NCBI GenBank assembly: GCA_965656875.1
Contig: CBFHMJ010000018.1
Location: forward strand, 62,001 to 126,000
Origin: CBFHMJ01 sp965656875
GTDB lineage: Bacteria > Pseudomonadota > Gammaproteobacteria > Enterobacterales > Alteromonadaceae
Length of the DNA: 64,000 nt
Direction: 5' to 3'
The translations under genes and the position numbers were made by a program. Of this stretch, positions 1 through 9,433 are shown piece by piece. Numbering within the stretch: position 1 is the stretch's first letter; each line of letters starts with the position of its first letter. The notes beneath the pieces are model-generated. The model was not told the DNA's origin and ran no database searches. It was given only the letters and a program-made list of their open reading frames with translations.

Positions 1-588
1 GAGCTTGAAGCATTCCGTAAGCAGGAAAATGCATCGCTGGCGAAGCAGAAATCTGATCTGAAAATCACACCTCTGGTTTTCATCATGAAAGCCGTTGCTA
101 AAACATTAGCGGCCTTCCCAGTGTTCAATTCTTCATTATCCGAAGATGGTGAACACTTGATCATGAAGAAATACATTCACCTGGGTATTGCGGTTGATAC
201 GCCGAATGGCCTGGTGGTTCCGGTTGTTCGCGACGTTGATAAGAAAGGCATTTACGAGCTATCTGAAGAACTTAAAGTTATTTCCGGTAAAGCGCGTGAT
301 GGCAAACTAACGGCTGCGGATATGCAGGGTAGTTGTTTCACGATTTCCAGTCTGGGTGGTATCGGTGGTACGGCATTTACACCAATCGTAAATGCACCGG
401 ATGTAGCGATTCTTGGCGTATCGAAAAGCGAAATTAAACCGAAGTGGGATGGCGAAGCCTTCCAGCCGAAGTTAATGCTGCCGCTATCGTTATCCTATGA
501 TCACCGTGTAATTGATGGTGCTGTTGCAGCTCGTTTCTCCGTACACATGAGCGGCATTCTGTCAGATATCAGAAAACTAGTATTGTAA
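1..588 (+). CDS. aceF: Pyruvate dehydrogenase E2, dihydrolipoamide acetyltransferase (C-terminal part)
   Basis: The reading frame is open from base 1, so the start and the lipoyl and E1/E3-binding domains lie outside the window. What remains is the catalytic acyltransferase domain, which transfers the acetyl group from lipoamide to CoA in the core of the pyruvate dehydrogenase complex. The active-site signature DHRVIDG is encoded at 499-519, followed by the usual short C-terminal tail ending in a hydrophobic residue. The lpd gene for the E3 subunit follows on the same strand, as in the classical aceEF-lpd arrangement. The enzyme could in principle be another 2-oxoacid dehydrogenase E2, but the neighbouring lpd and the sequence fit the pyruvate enzyme. 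Confidence 0.95.
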   Translation, partial: ELEAFRKQENASLAKQKSDLKITPLVFIMKAVAKTLAAFPVFNSSLSEDGEHLIMKKYIHLGIAVDTPNGLVVPVVRDVDKKGIYELSEELKVISGKARDGKLTAADMQGSCFTISSLGGIGGTAFTPIVNAPDVAILGVSKSEIKPKWDGEAFQPKLMLPLSLSYDHRVIDGAVAARFSVHMSGILSDIRKLVL

Positions 589-771
589 TACCGTGAAGGG
601 CAGCTAAATAGCTGCTCTGTAACGAGGAATTCAGGGCGACATAATTTTTCATTATTGCTAGAATTAGCCGCCTTTTGACCAACGGTTTGATGCCGTATCA
701 GGGTCAAGACCATTTTAGAGCGCAGACACTCACAGGGGTGAGTGGCCAGGAAAGATAAATCAGAGGTTATC

Positions 772-2196
772 ATGAGCAACGAGATTAAGACTCAGGTTGT
801 TGTATTAGGAGCTGGTCCGGGAGGCTATTCTGCCGCATTCCGTGCAGCTGATTTAGGATTAGATGTAGTTCTTGTAGAAAGTCGTAAAACATTAGGCGGT
901 GTTTGTCTTAATGTAGGTTGTATCCCATCAAAAGCACTACTACACGTTGCTAAAGTAATCGATGATGCTAAAGCAATGGCTGACCACGGTGTGACATTTG
1001 GCACACCAGAGATTGATCTTGATAAAGTTCGTTCATGGAAAGACAAAGTTATCAGCCAGCTAACAGGTGGCCTGGATGGCATGTCTAAAATGCGTAAAGT
1101 TAAGGTTGTTAACGGTTACGGTAAGTTCGCCGGTAGCAACAAATTAATTGTTGAAGGTGATGAAACGACTACTATCACGTTCGATAACGCTATCATCGCG
1201 GCTGGTTCTGAGCCGGTAAATCTTCCATTTATCCCATCTGATGATCCGCGTGTGATGGATTCAACGGGTGCGCTTGAACTTAAAGATGTTCCAGAGCAAA
1301 TGTTGGTAATCGGTGGCGGTATTATCGGTCTTGAAATGGGCACGGTATACAGTGCGCTAGGTTCTAACGTTAGCGTTGTTGAGTTTGCTGATCAGTTAGT
1401 GCCTGCGGCTGATAAAGACGTTGTACGTGCATACAACAAATTCAATAAAGATCGTTTCAACGTGATGCTTTCAACGAAAGTTGTTGCGGTTGAAGCGAAA
1501 GATGACGGTTTATATGTAACCTTTGAAGGCAAAAAAGCACCTGCTGAGCCACAACGTTATGACCGTATTCTTGTTGCTGTTGGTCGTCGTCCTAACGGCA
1601 ACCTGGTTGATGCAGATAAAGCGGGTGTTGCGGTTGATGAGCGTGGCTTCATTAATGTTGATACGCAAATGCGTACCAACGTGAATCACATCTTTGCTAT
1701 TGGTGATCTGGTTGGTCAGCCAATGCTTGCTCACAAAGCTGTTCACGAAGGTCATGTTGCTGCTGAAGTCATTGCTGGCAAAAAACACTTCTTCGAACCT
1801 AAATGCATTCCTTCAATTGCTTATACTGATCCTGAAATTGCATGGGTTGGTGTTACTGAGAAAGAAGCAAAAGAACAAGCTCTTAATTACGAAACAGCGA
1901 CATTCCCGTGGGCTGCTTCTGGCCGCGCAATCGCATCAGCACGTACTGAAGGTATGACTAAGCTTATCTTTGATAAAGAAAATGGTCGTATTCTTGGTGG
2001 TGCTATTGTGGGTATCAATGCGGGTGAAATGCTGGGCGAAATCGGCCTTGCTATCGAAATGGGCGCTGACGCTGAAGACATCGGTCTGACAATTCATGCT
2101 CACCCAACATTGAACGAATCAATTGGCCTTGCAGCAGAAATTTTTGAAGGTTCAATCACTGATTTACCTAACCCAAAAGCGAAAAAGAAGAAGTAA
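772..2196 (+). CDS. lpd: Dihydrolipoamide dehydrogenase (E3)
   Basis: FAD-dependent enzyme that reoxidises dihydrolipoamide in the pyruvate and 2-oxoglutarate dehydrogenase complexes, passing electrons to NAD+. The 474-residue protein has the N-terminal FAD motif GAGPGG (13-18), the redox-active pair Cys45/Cys50 in GGVCLNVGC, an NAD-binding glycine motif GGGIIG near 180, and the C-terminal His444-Glu449 pair in HAHPTLNE. The ATG at 772 is preferred over an upstream one at 742 because it follows an AGAGG-like ribosome site and starts exactly like enterobacterial Lpd (MSNEIKTQVVVLG). The 183-base gap from aceF could hold its own promoter. The tail ends in a lysine run. Confidence 0.97.
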   Translation: MSNEIKTQVVVLGAGPGGYSAAFRAADLGLDVVLVESRKTLGGVCLNVGCIPSKALLHVAKVIDDAKAMADHGVTFGTPEIDLDKVRSWKDKVISQLTGGLDGMSKMRKVKVVNGYGKFAGSNKLIVEGDETTTITFDNAIIAAGSEPVNLPFIPSDDPRVMDSTGALELKDVPEQMLVIGGGIIGLEMGTVYSALGSNVSVVEFADQLVPAADKDVVRAYNKFNKDRFNVMLSTKVVAVEAKDDGLYVTFEGKKAPAEPQRYDRILVAVGRRPNGNLVDADKAGVAVDERGFINVDTQMRTNVNHIFAIGDLVGQPMLAHKAVHEGHVAAEVIAGKKHFFEPKCIPSIAYTDPEIAWVGVTEKEAKEQALNYETATFPWAASGRAIASARTEGMTKLIFDKENGRILGGAIVGINAGEMLGEIGLAIEMGADAEDIGLTIHAHPTLNESIGLAAEIFEGSITDLPNPKAKKKK

Positions 2197-2230
2197 ATAA
2201 CGACTGATTTTTCGATTTCTGAGTCTTTAG

Positions 2231-2269
2231 AAACCGGGCTACTTTGTAATAAGTAGCCCGGTTTTTTTA
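2231..2269 (+). terminator. Rho-independent terminator after lpd
   Basis: A 13-bp perfect stem (2231-2243 pairing with 2252-2264) closes an 8-base loop and runs into a T tract. It sits 35 bases after the lpd stop codon and should end the aceF-lpd transcript. Confidence 0.92.
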
Positions 2270-2523
2270 TATCTTATGAAAATAAAAGTGGCCCATATGC
2301 GTTATATAAACTGAGGTGAACCACAAACTGTATTCCTGTACTCAAGAAAAATTGTTACCTTTTTTGGGTGTTTATTTATTCATCAATTGGTCGATAAGTA
2401 TTCACAAGAGCAGAGAGAGCGGTCGGGAAGGATTTCAAGACTGAACGTTATGGAAGTAGTAATGCCAGCTCACCATTCTATGGTGGATGAGTAGCAATCT
2501 TGAACCAGAAAAGGAGTCACAGT
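2270..2523. other. Non-coding leader upstream of the LRR protein gene
   Basis: No credible gene is seen between the lpd terminator and 2524. The region must carry the promoter of the LRR gene. A small hairpin (CACCAT at 2471-2476 pairing with ATGGTG at 2480-2485) lies in the leader about 25 bases before the ribosome site AAGGAG at 2511-2516. I found no match to a riboswitch class I know; conserved c-di-GMP-I riboswitch elements were looked for and are absent. Confidence 0.4.
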
Positions 2524-5500
2524 ATGAAAAAGCTAGCGTTGTACACGGTCATTCCTGGTTTAATGGCGACACTTTCCGGGGCATCATTTGCGGGAATTGA
2601 TTCGATACCAGCAAGCCAGACACACACACTGACACCAGTGAAAGCTAACCAGGCAAACAGTAATACCGCCTGGTACGATTATAAAAAACAGCAGCAACTT
2701 AAACCGGCTAACACCGGATTACCCGAATGGATTTCGACGCTGAAACAACATCGAAAAGATAACAACATTCTACCTGTGCAATATACACAGTCTTTACCTG
2801 CACAAGATTTACCCATTAACGATGCACTGATGCAAGTAACTGACTTTCAGTTACATAATTGCATTAACAATACCGCGCTACAAAACAACTATACGATGGT
2901 TTCCCAACTGACTTCATTGATGTGTTATGCCAATGGCATATACAGCTTAAATGGACTGGAGCAGTTTACCGGGCTGACCATGATTGATTTATCTCAGAAT
3001 ATGTTGGCAGATATCACGCCTGTCAGTACGCTACCTAATCTGACAGATGTCATTATGATGGGCAATCAAATCACTGATTTAACGCCACTTTCATCATTGT
3101 CAGGTTTGCAAGTTGCGATATTTTCACAAAACCCCGTCACTGATTTAACGCCGCTAACCAGTATTTCCGGATTACGTGATATCGGTTTGCCTGATGCAGG
3201 CCTGACGGATCTGAACGTACTCGCAACGTTGACGTCGCTGGAGTTCATTGACGCTGGCACAAATCCATTAACGGATATTAGCGCGATTGCACAACACGGT
3301 GCGCTGAAAGGGCTGGGGCTGGAATGGACTGGTTTGAAAAATCTGGCGCCATTGCTTGAACAGCCGCACACCTGGGAGTGGCTGGGTGTACCGCCTGATA
3401 GCTATTGCTGGCAACTCGATTTTATCGGCCAGAATCATACTTTTACCTACCCTCCGTTCAATCGCCCACCCATGTGTGACAGCTCTGAAGACTGGAATGA
3501 TTATGACGGCGATGGTCTGATGAACATGGACGAAATATACAGTAATGGTGAGTTCAATCCGGTGTTGATTGATACCGATGGTGATGGCGTGAATGACGGT
3601 CAGCTACCGGGTGGCGATACCTACATTCATGATGCGCTTATGATGATTGCTGACCCAGGATTATATAACTGTATTAACAATCTCATTATGACTAACAACT
3701 ACATGCTGGCCAGTGAATTAACAACATTGAGTTGCCCGGGACAGGGTATTTATTCAATTACTGGACTGGAGGCATTTATTGGTCTGACTTACCTTGAACT
3801 GTCAGGGAATATGATCGGTGACATTTCGTCGCTGGCTACCTTGCAACAGCTTGAAGAATTGCAGTTGTGGGGGAACACCATCTCCGATATTGGAAGCCTG
3901 ACAGGAAAGGCAACGATCAAGCGCTTATATCTGGGTGACAATCCGATTGGTGATATTACACCAATTCAGTCTCTGACTAATTTGACTGAAATTGCTTTGC
4001 CGTCTAATGGTTTTACCGATCTGAGCATGTTAGCGGGTTTGACACAGTTAACGATGATTGACGCAGGCATGAATCCTGTAACGGATATATCAGCACTTGC
4101 GCAATTTTCTAATCTGAAGGCTTTAGGCCTGGGTATGACACAAGTTCAGGATCTCGCGCCGATTCTGTATACCACTCAAACCTGGGAATGGTTAGATGTG
4201 CCGGGTAATACCTTCTGTTGGCAGTTAGAGTATATCGAGCAAAATCACACGTTCACCTATCCTCCTTTCTATCGTCCGTACTGTGATTCATCTCAGGACT
4301 GGATGGATTACGATGGTGACGGCTTGCCAAATATGGACGAAATATATGGCGGTGAGTTCAACCCGGTATTGTTTGATACCGATGGTGATGGTGTTCAGGA
4401 TGGTATGTTCCCGGGCGGTGATTCCTATATCCATGATGCACTGGCGTTTATCACTGACTATCAGTTACATACTTGTATTAATGAGCAGATCATGACTAAC
4501 AATTATGTAATGGCCAGTGAATTGAAAACGCTGGATTGTATGAGTCGCAGTATTTCCAGCCTGGAAGGATTAGAGCGCTTTGTTGGTCTGCAAACGCTTA
4601 ATTTTTCAATGAATATGATCAGTGATTTAACGCCGATTACCGGACTAACGACACTCAAAGAACTGCACCTGTATAGCAATCACGGTATTACGGACCTGGC
4701 ACCGATTGGCAATCTGACTGCAATGGAGATCCTTATCCTGGGTGATTTGCCTGTGACTGACCTTTCACCGATCAACAGCATGATTCATCTACGTGAGCTG
4801 GCTCTTCCGGATGTTGGCCTGACTGATTTGAATTTTGTGGCGGCGTTTACGGCGTTAGAGTTCCTGGACGCGGGTAATAATCCGGTGATGGATATTAGTG
4901 GATTGAGTGGTTTAACCGCCCTGAAAGGATTAGGGCTGGAATTCATTCCGCTGCGTGATTTTGCTGCGCTGATGACGCAATCTCGTACCTGGGAATGGTT
5001 AGGGCTGCCACACAATGGTCAGTGCTGGCAATATGAGTATATTGAGAAGAATAATACCTTCCTGCACTCACCCTGGTATAAACCGGCTTGTGATTCGATT
5101 AACGACTGGGAAGACTATGACGGTGATGGCCTGCCGAATATGGACGAAGTCTATTCAATGGAGTTCAACCCGGTATTGATCGACACGGACGGTGACGGAG
5201 TGAATGATGGTCAGTTACCGGGTGGGGATTCTTATATTCACGATGCACTAATGGCGCTTACAGATATGAACCTGCATAACTGTATTAACAATGAAGTCAT
5301 GATGAATATGTATGAGTTTGCCAGCCAGGTCACAACGATTAACTGTCATATGCAGAACATCACCTCGCTGGGTGGGCTGGATAAGTTTATCGCACTCGAA
5401 CATCTGGACATTGGTATGAATCAGGTTGCTGACTTAACACCATTATCAGGCTTAACGACGCTGAAAAATCTGATTATTTATGACAATCAGGTTGCAGATC

Positions 5501-5985
5501 TCACCCCGATTACAGGTTTGACGAATCTGGAAGTGTTGATTCTGGTTGGTAATCCGATAATGGATGTCAGTTTAATTACTGGTTTCACCGGACTGAAAGA
5601 CATCGCACTACCTAATGTTGGTTTAACGGATCTGTCATTGCTGAACAATATGCCTAATCTTGTCTTTGTTGACGGAGGGCAGAACCCGATAACCGATTTG
5701 AGTGCGTTAGCCGATAAAGCCGGATTAATGGGATTAGGGATGGATATGACAGCAATCCAGGATATTGGCCCGGTGATTCAGATTACATCGCATTGGGACT
5801 GGTTAGGATTACCAACAACCGTGTATTGCTGGCAGCTTGACTATGTAGAGCAAAACCACACCTTTGAACACGGCCCCTGGTATCGTCCACCAACCTGTGA
5901 TGCCGCGACGGATTACATGGATTACGACAATGACGGTGTGCTTAATCGCGATGAATTGATGATGGGCACGAATCCATTCAACTAA
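2524..5985 (+). CDS. Exported leucine-rich-repeat protein with four LRR/calcium-repeat modules
   Basis: The predicted 1153-residue protein begins with a signal peptide (MKKLALYTVIPGLMATLSGASFAG) and starts at 2524, eight bases after AAGGAG. After a ~75-residue linker come four tandem modules of about 270 residues, starting near 2821, 3631, 4435 and 5242. Each module has an IHDALM... head, a CINN/C cysteine pair, six or seven 22-residue LRRs of the internalin/SDS22 type (LTPLSGLTTLKNLIIYDNQ-like), a TWEWLG...CWQLDYIEQNHTF cap, a CDS-type cysteine, and Asp-rich DYDGDGLPNMDE and DTDGDGV loops resembling EF-hand/thrombospondin type 3 calcium sites. The last module ends after its first calcium loop. 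The function is unknown; surface binding or adhesion is an inference from the LRR and calcium repeats. Confidence 0.9.
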   Translation: MKKLALYTVIPGLMATLSGASFAGIDSIPASQTHTLTPVKANQANSNTAWYDYKKQQQLKPANTGLPEWISTLKQHRKDNNILPVQYTQSLPAQDLPINDALMQVTDFQLHNCINNTALQNNYTMVSQLTSLMCYANGIYSLNGLEQFTGLTMIDLSQNMLADITPVSTLPNLTDVIMMGNQITDLTPLSSLSGLQVAIFSQNPVTDLTPLTSISGLRDIGLPDAGLTDLNVLATLTSLEFIDAGTNPLTDISAIAQHGALKGLGLEWTGLKNLAPLLEQPHTWEWLGVPPDSYCWQLDFIGQNHTFTYPPFNRPPMCDSSEDWNDYDGDGLMNMDEIYSNGEFNPVLIDTDGDGVNDGQLPGGDTYIHDALMMIADPGLYNCINNLIMTNNYMLASELTTLSCPGQGIYSITGLEAFIGLTYLELSGNMIGDISSLATLQQLEELQLWGNTISDIGSLTGKATIKRLYLGDNPIGDITPIQSLTNLTEIALPSNGFTDLSMLAGLTQLTMIDAGMNPVTDISALAQFSNLKALGLGMTQVQDLAPILYTTQTWEWLDVPGNTFCWQLEYIEQNHTFTYPPFYRPYCDSSQDWMDYDGDGLPNMDEIYGGEFNPVLFDTDGDGVQDGMFPGGDSYIHDALAFITDYQLHTCINEQIMTNNYVMASELKTLDCMSRSISSLEGLERFVGLQTLNFSMNMISDLTPITGLTTLKELHLYSNHGITDLAPIGNLTAMEILILGDLPVTDLSPINSMIHLRELALPDVGLTDLNFVAAFTALEFLDAGNNPVMDISGLSGLTALKGLGLEFIPLRDFAALMTQSRTWEWLGLPHNGQCWQYEYIEKNNTFLHSPWYKPACDSINDWEDYDGDGLPNMDEVYSMEFNPVLIDTDGDGVNDGQLPGGDSYIHDALMALTDMNLHNCINNEVMMNMYEFASQVTTINCHMQNITSLGGLDKFIALEHLDIGMNQVADLTPLSGLTTLKNLIIYDNQVADLTPITGLTNLEVLILVGNPIMDVSLITGFTGLKDIALPNVGLTDLSLLNNMPNLVFVDGGQNPITDLSALADKAGLMGLGMDMTAIQDIGPVIQITSHWDWLGLPTTVYCWQLDYVEQNHTFEHGPWYRPPTCDAATDYMDYDNDGVLNRDELMMGTNPFN

Positions 5986-6030
5986 GCGTGTTATTTAGCA
6001 CTAACTATTGTGTTTAATCATCTTGAAAAG

Positions 6031-6057
6031 AAACCCCGGTTTAGGTCGCCGGGGTTT
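6031..6057. terminator. Candidate bidirectional terminator between convergent genes
   Basis: A 9-bp GC-rich perfect stem (AAACCCCGG at 6031-6039 with CCGGGGTTT at 6049-6057) lies 45 bases after the LRR gene and 74 bases after the end of the convergent small gene. The T-rich stretch follows better on the minus strand. Confidence 0.65.
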
Positions 6058-6130
6058 CAGGCTGCTGACAAGCGGTTGCACTCACCAGGTTTGTAAACAG
6101 CCTGAAATGTCTGACAGTAGCGATTTTTAT

Positions 6131-6514
6131 TTATGGCGCTGGATTCCAGTTCGGCACCAGTTCGAATACGGTATCGCCGGTTTGAACACCTTCCTGATTA
6201 CAGATATCGTCTGAACCCATGATGCGAATTTCCTTCTGTTCTTCGCGGGATTTTAAAACTACTTTATGCATATAATCAGTGACTTGAGAATTCAATGGTA
6301 AATCCCAGGTGATATCCTGGTCAGCCATGCAAGGTGCAAGATTTGCGGCAGCGACATTTAAACGAAAATAAACACGTTGCTCGGTAGCATTGGCGCGATA
6401 GAAAATATCGCCGACGTAGCCAGTAGCATCATTTTGCTGGGCTGAAACGCCTGTGCTGATACAAGAAAATGTAGTTGCCAGGGCCAGTAGTAAAGAAGAC
6501 GTTGCCTTTTTCAT
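6131..6514 (-). CDS. Small exported protein of unknown function
   Basis: A 127-residue predicted secreted protein. The start at 6514 is chosen because it follows a good GGAGG ribosome site and opens a clear signal peptide (MKKATSSLLLALATTFSCISTGVSA). The mature part contains two cysteines and a region (RVYFRLNVAAANLAPC) with beta-strand character. I do not recognise the family. It is transcribed divergently from the AraC-type regulator at 6621 with only 106 bases between start codons, so it may be a target of that regulator; this is inference from position. Confidence 0.7.
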   Translation of the reverse strand: MKKATSSLLLALATTFSCISTGVSAQQNDATGYVGDIFYRANATEQRVYFRLNVAAANLAPCMADQDITWDLPLNSQVTDYMHKVVLKSREEQKEIRIMGSDDICNQEGVQTGDTVFELVPNWNPAP

Positions 6515-6620
6515 GATTACCTCCAGTTGCATTGAAAAGACAATCAAATTATCTCGAATACGAAATTAATCACTTTCACCAGGCCGACAATCACTGACAC
6601 ACTGACGACAGATGTAAACA

Positions 6621-7877
6621 ATGGAAAGAAGACTGGCAACTATCCCGCTTGAGGATGAAATCACCAAATACCTGATTTGTTATCAACCTTTACTGACGGT
6701 CAGGCGCATAGCAATAGACTGGCAGTTTAATACACTGAGTGTGACTCACCATGAGCTGGCACTCGATCTCTGGTTTCAAACCTTTTTTAAAGCACTAATT
6801 GAGTTAGCTCCACCATCGGGTGCTTGTATTCATGTGAGTTCAGTTTACCAGGCTGGCGGTTTGAACATTTCCTTTTCGGGTTTACCCGGTATACCAGAAC
6901 CAGCGGTACTGGATTTACTTGATCATCTGGCACAGCTGGCTGGTGGACGTGTCAGCATTGATGAAAACACTGATTTAGCCATAGGAGACTTTGAACTCCG
7001 ACTACGATATTGCGACATTGATACCGTATGCGGGCCTGCTCAGGGAGCGGGAGAGCGACAACTTGAGCATTTAAATCAACAAGGGCGTATACCGGTTCTG
7101 TCACAGCAAACGACCAGAGCACAGGTACTGATTATTGAAGAATCCCTTGAGCTGGGCGCTTTTCTGCATCGAACATTATCGACATTTACCCGCGTTACCG
7201 TGATGTCTGATCTGGAACAGGCATTACAGCACTGCTTAACAGACACGCCGTCGATTATTATTACGGATCTGTATGTGCAGGGCAGGGTGATAAATACCAT
7301 GCTTGAGCAACTATCAGCGCTTGCCTCGCAGCCACCTACAGTCGTGGTGTTAACGGCGGAAACGGAGCAACAAGCTATTAATCTTGCTCTGGCTGCGGGG
7401 GCAACGATGGTGATGAAAAAACCATTTGATATTGCTCAATTGCTGTTAACGGTTCATGGATTATTACCTGTAATGCAGGAACCTGGTGATTCAACGTCAA
7501 CGCTGTCTCGTCGGGATAATCTGATGAAAAGAGCCCTGACGTTAATCGAACAACACTGCAATCAGGCAAGTTTTAAAGCCAGTAATCTGGCTGATCTGCT
7601 GAATATTAGTGAACGCTCGCTACAAAGACTGTTCAAAGAAATGCTGGACGAAAGCCCGTCTGCATGGCTGCTCAATGTTCGCCTGACACAAGCTTATAAA
7701 CTGCTGACAAAAGGGAGTGATGTAACCACTGCGTTATATCAGGCTGGATTTAATCACCCGGGTCATTTCACCCGATGTTTTAAAGCGAAGTATGGCGTGT
7801 TACCTGTGGATGTGAAAAATCATGGTATAACCACAATGCGAGTTACCGATGCAAACTCGGCTTTAAGCAATTCATAG
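6621..7877 (+). CDS. Composite AraC-family regulator with degenerate receiver and relic HATPase-like domain
   Basis: The 418-residue protein has three parts. Residues 45-130 resemble a worn histidine-kinase ATPase fold: ISFSGLPGIP sits where the G1 box (DTGPGIP) belongs, followed by an LAGGRVSI strand. Residues about 166-280 look like a response-regulator receiver with the phosphoacceptor candidate Asp216 (IIITDLY), Thr245 and the MKKPFD lysine, but with Glu173-Glu174 in place of the usual Asp-Asp acidic pair. Residues about 305-400 are an AraC/XylS helix-turn-helix (ASNLADLLNISERSLQRLFK, then the second helix pair ending FTRCFKAKYGVLP). A DNA-binding transcription regulator is near certain; its signal and targets are unknown. 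It is divergent from the small exported protein. Confidence 0.85.
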   Translation: MERRLATIPLEDEITKYLICYQPLLTVRRIAIDWQFNTLSVTHHELALDLWFQTFFKALIELAPPSGACIHVSSVYQAGGLNISFSGLPGIPEPAVLDLLDHLAQLAGGRVSIDENTDLAIGDFELRLRYCDIDTVCGPAQGAGERQLEHLNQQGRIPVLSQQTTRAQVLIIEESLELGAFLHRTLSTFTRVTVMSDLEQALQHCLTDTPSIIITDLYVQGRVINTMLEQLSALASQPPTVVVLTAETEQQAINLALAAGATMVMKKPFDIAQLLLTVHGLLPVMQEPGDSTSTLSRRDNLMKRALTLIEQHCNQASFKASNLADLLNISERSLQRLFKEMLDESPSAWLLNVRLTQAYKLLTKGSDVTTALYQAGFNHPGHFTRCFKAKYGVLPVDVKNHGITTMRVTDANSALSNS

Positions 7878-7935
7878 AACGGTAATCTGTAGAGCTGTCA
7901 CTCTCATGACGCGAACACACAGGATATTAATTTAT

Positions 7936-8268
7936 ATGACATCCCATATTTTTTTATATGGCACCCTGGTGCCGGGTGGCGTTAATCATTTTCGACTGGA
8001 GAATGAGCCCGGTCAGTGGAAGGTCGCAACAACGCGAGGAAAACTGGTGTATCAAGGTTGGGGCGCTGAACACGGATGCCCGGGGATTATTCCGGATGAT
8101 CAGGCTGATATCGTCGAAGGTTACGTGTTTTCATCGCCGAATATGCCAGCAATTTTGGCGATGTTAGATGAACTGGAAGGTGAAGATTATCAGCGTGTGT
8201 TGATACAGGCCTCACTAACACCTGATGAACAGGTTGAAGCCTGGGTTTATGCGCTCAATAGTGCTTGA
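7936..8268 (+). CDS. Gamma-glutamylcyclotransferase/AIG2-like protein
   Basis: About 110 residues of the GGCT-like (AIG2/YtfP) fold. The N-terminal substrate-binding signature YGTLVPGG follows immediately after the start, and the putative catalytic Glu lies in the LDELEGEDYQR segment. The start at 7936 is preferred because the fold begins at SHIFLYGTL and an AGGA lies 11 bases upstream; an ATG at 7906 would add ten residues. Enzymes of this fold cleave gamma-glutamyl amines or dipeptides to 5-oxoproline, but the substrate here cannot be told. It follows the AraC-type gene on the same strand after 58 bases. Confidence 0.8.
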   Translation: MTSHIFLYGTLVPGGVNHFRLENEPGQWKVATTRGKLVYQGWGAEHGCPGIIPDDQADIVEGYVFSSPNMPAILAMLDELEGEDYQRVLIQASLTPDEQVEAWVYALNSA

Positions 8269-8374
8269 AGCACGTAACAGAGCTTTATACTTACAATGGT
8301 GCGCAGGTTAAATCGACAGACCCAAATGCACGTTGTAACTCTAAAAATAGGGCTAAAACGGGAATAAAACGAGG

Positions 8375-8698
8375 CTAAAACGGGCCGCCATCAATAATAT
8401 TACCACTGTCGATAAAATGGCTTCCATCCAGCGGTTGTTCCGGACTATTGTTTTCATCGGACGTTGGCTTTATCGCTTCATGCGTAACGGCTGCTAACAT
8501 CGCTGGCGTTGTCACCTTTCCTGGCTCGTTAAAGGATTCGCCTTCAATGTTTTGATCTTCCCGAATCGTCGTGAATGCAAACAGCATCACGATCGACAAA
8601 ACACTCATCGCGGTTAATACGATGCTTCCAGCAGCATAAAAAGCGCCTGCAACAACGGCAATGACGCAGACTAATGCTAAAAATAATGACTTTGGCAT
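8375..8698 (-). CDS. Small membrane protein of unknown function
   Basis: A 107-residue protein with two adjacent hydrophobic helices (LFLALVCVIAVVAGAFYAAG and IVLTAMSVLSIVMLFAF) and a long polar acidic tail. GGGGAG lies about 9 bases before the ATG. The stop codon overlaps the second copy of a 12-base direct repeat (GGCTAAAACGGG at 8351-8362 and 8373-8384). No family is recognised. Confidence 0.6.
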   Translation of the reverse strand: MPKSLFLALVCVIAVVAGAFYAAGSIVLTAMSVLSIVMLFAFTTIREDQNIEGESFNEPGKVTTPAMLAAVTHEAIKPTSDENNSPEQPLDGSHFIDSGNIIDGGPF

Positions 8699-9151
8699 AA
8701 GCTCGTGGCTCCCCGAATTTCAACGGTACTTTTAACATGACCGGATAAATGACATTTTGTTCAATAAAAAGTTTCTCGTAAACAAAAATATGCCACTTCA
8801 CTATTACCTTTACTCTTACCTTTGATGCGAATCAATCCAGTCAGAATTACGCATTATTCCCCACTAAATCTTAGCTCTGCGGCTAATTATTACTGTGTGA
8901 GCATCGATGAACACGATTGATTTTGGTTTTACGCTAACGTCAAACATACCTTAATGACTTAACACTAACCGTAATTGTTGCCGCTTCACCAGTATGCACT
9001 CTTACCGGTGGATTACTCTTATTGAACCAGTGCCTTGATCGCAAAGTTGATAAACCATTCAAAGAAAGGATATGCCTGTCATATTGCAAACATTGAAATA
9101 GCGATATACCGCCACCATTCAAACAGTATGATTTTAAAAGAGTTTATTTTT
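8699..9151. other. Intergenic region without a recognisable gene
   Basis: About 450 bases between divergent small membrane-protein genes. Short open frames here have no ribosome site or recognisable sequence. It presumably contains both promoters; no clear operator or RNA element was seen. Confidence 0.4.
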
Positions 9152-9433
9152 ATGGATGAATGGTTAGCTGCGCATGCCTCTATAGCGCTACTGGTTTATA
9201 TCAGTGTTTTTATCGGCGTCTGTGCTGTTATCGTCGGTTTGTTTTTGTTGGTGCGATGGGCAAAGGGCATGCCGAAGGCTGCGTTTTTAATACTTGCCTT
9301 GTTTCCACTTATTTCGATTTTTCCCATCCCGCCGCCGGTATTTAAAAATGTTGAAAAAGCCAAACAAGAACAACGAAAAAATAAAAGTAATGCTGGAGGA
9401 AAAGGGAATGATAATGAGGATGAAGGCAAGTGA
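9152..9433 (+). CDS. Small two-helix membrane protein of unknown function
   Basis: About 93 residues with two hydrophobic helices (IALLVYISVFIGVCAVIVGL and AAFLILALFPLISIFPIP) followed by a charged, low-complexity tail rich in Lys, Asn, Glu and Asp. The ATG at 9152 is chosen because the protein-like hydrophobic part begins just after it; the frame is open upstream to 9035 but that part looks non-coding. No family assigned. Confidence 0.5.
   Translation: MDEWLAAHASIALLVYISVFIGVCAVIVGLFLLVRWAKGMPKAAFLILALFPLISIFPIPPPVFKNVEKAKQEQRKNKSNAGGKGNDNEDEGK

Noticed and set aside
2300..2510. Possible c-di-GMP-I riboswitch before the LRR gene
   Set aside because: The conserved core elements of that class are not present; only a small hairpin is seen.
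3066..3371. Minus-strand 101-codon frame inside the LRR gene
   Set aside because: A shadow frame; it lies entirely within the strongly supported LRR gene and has no start context.
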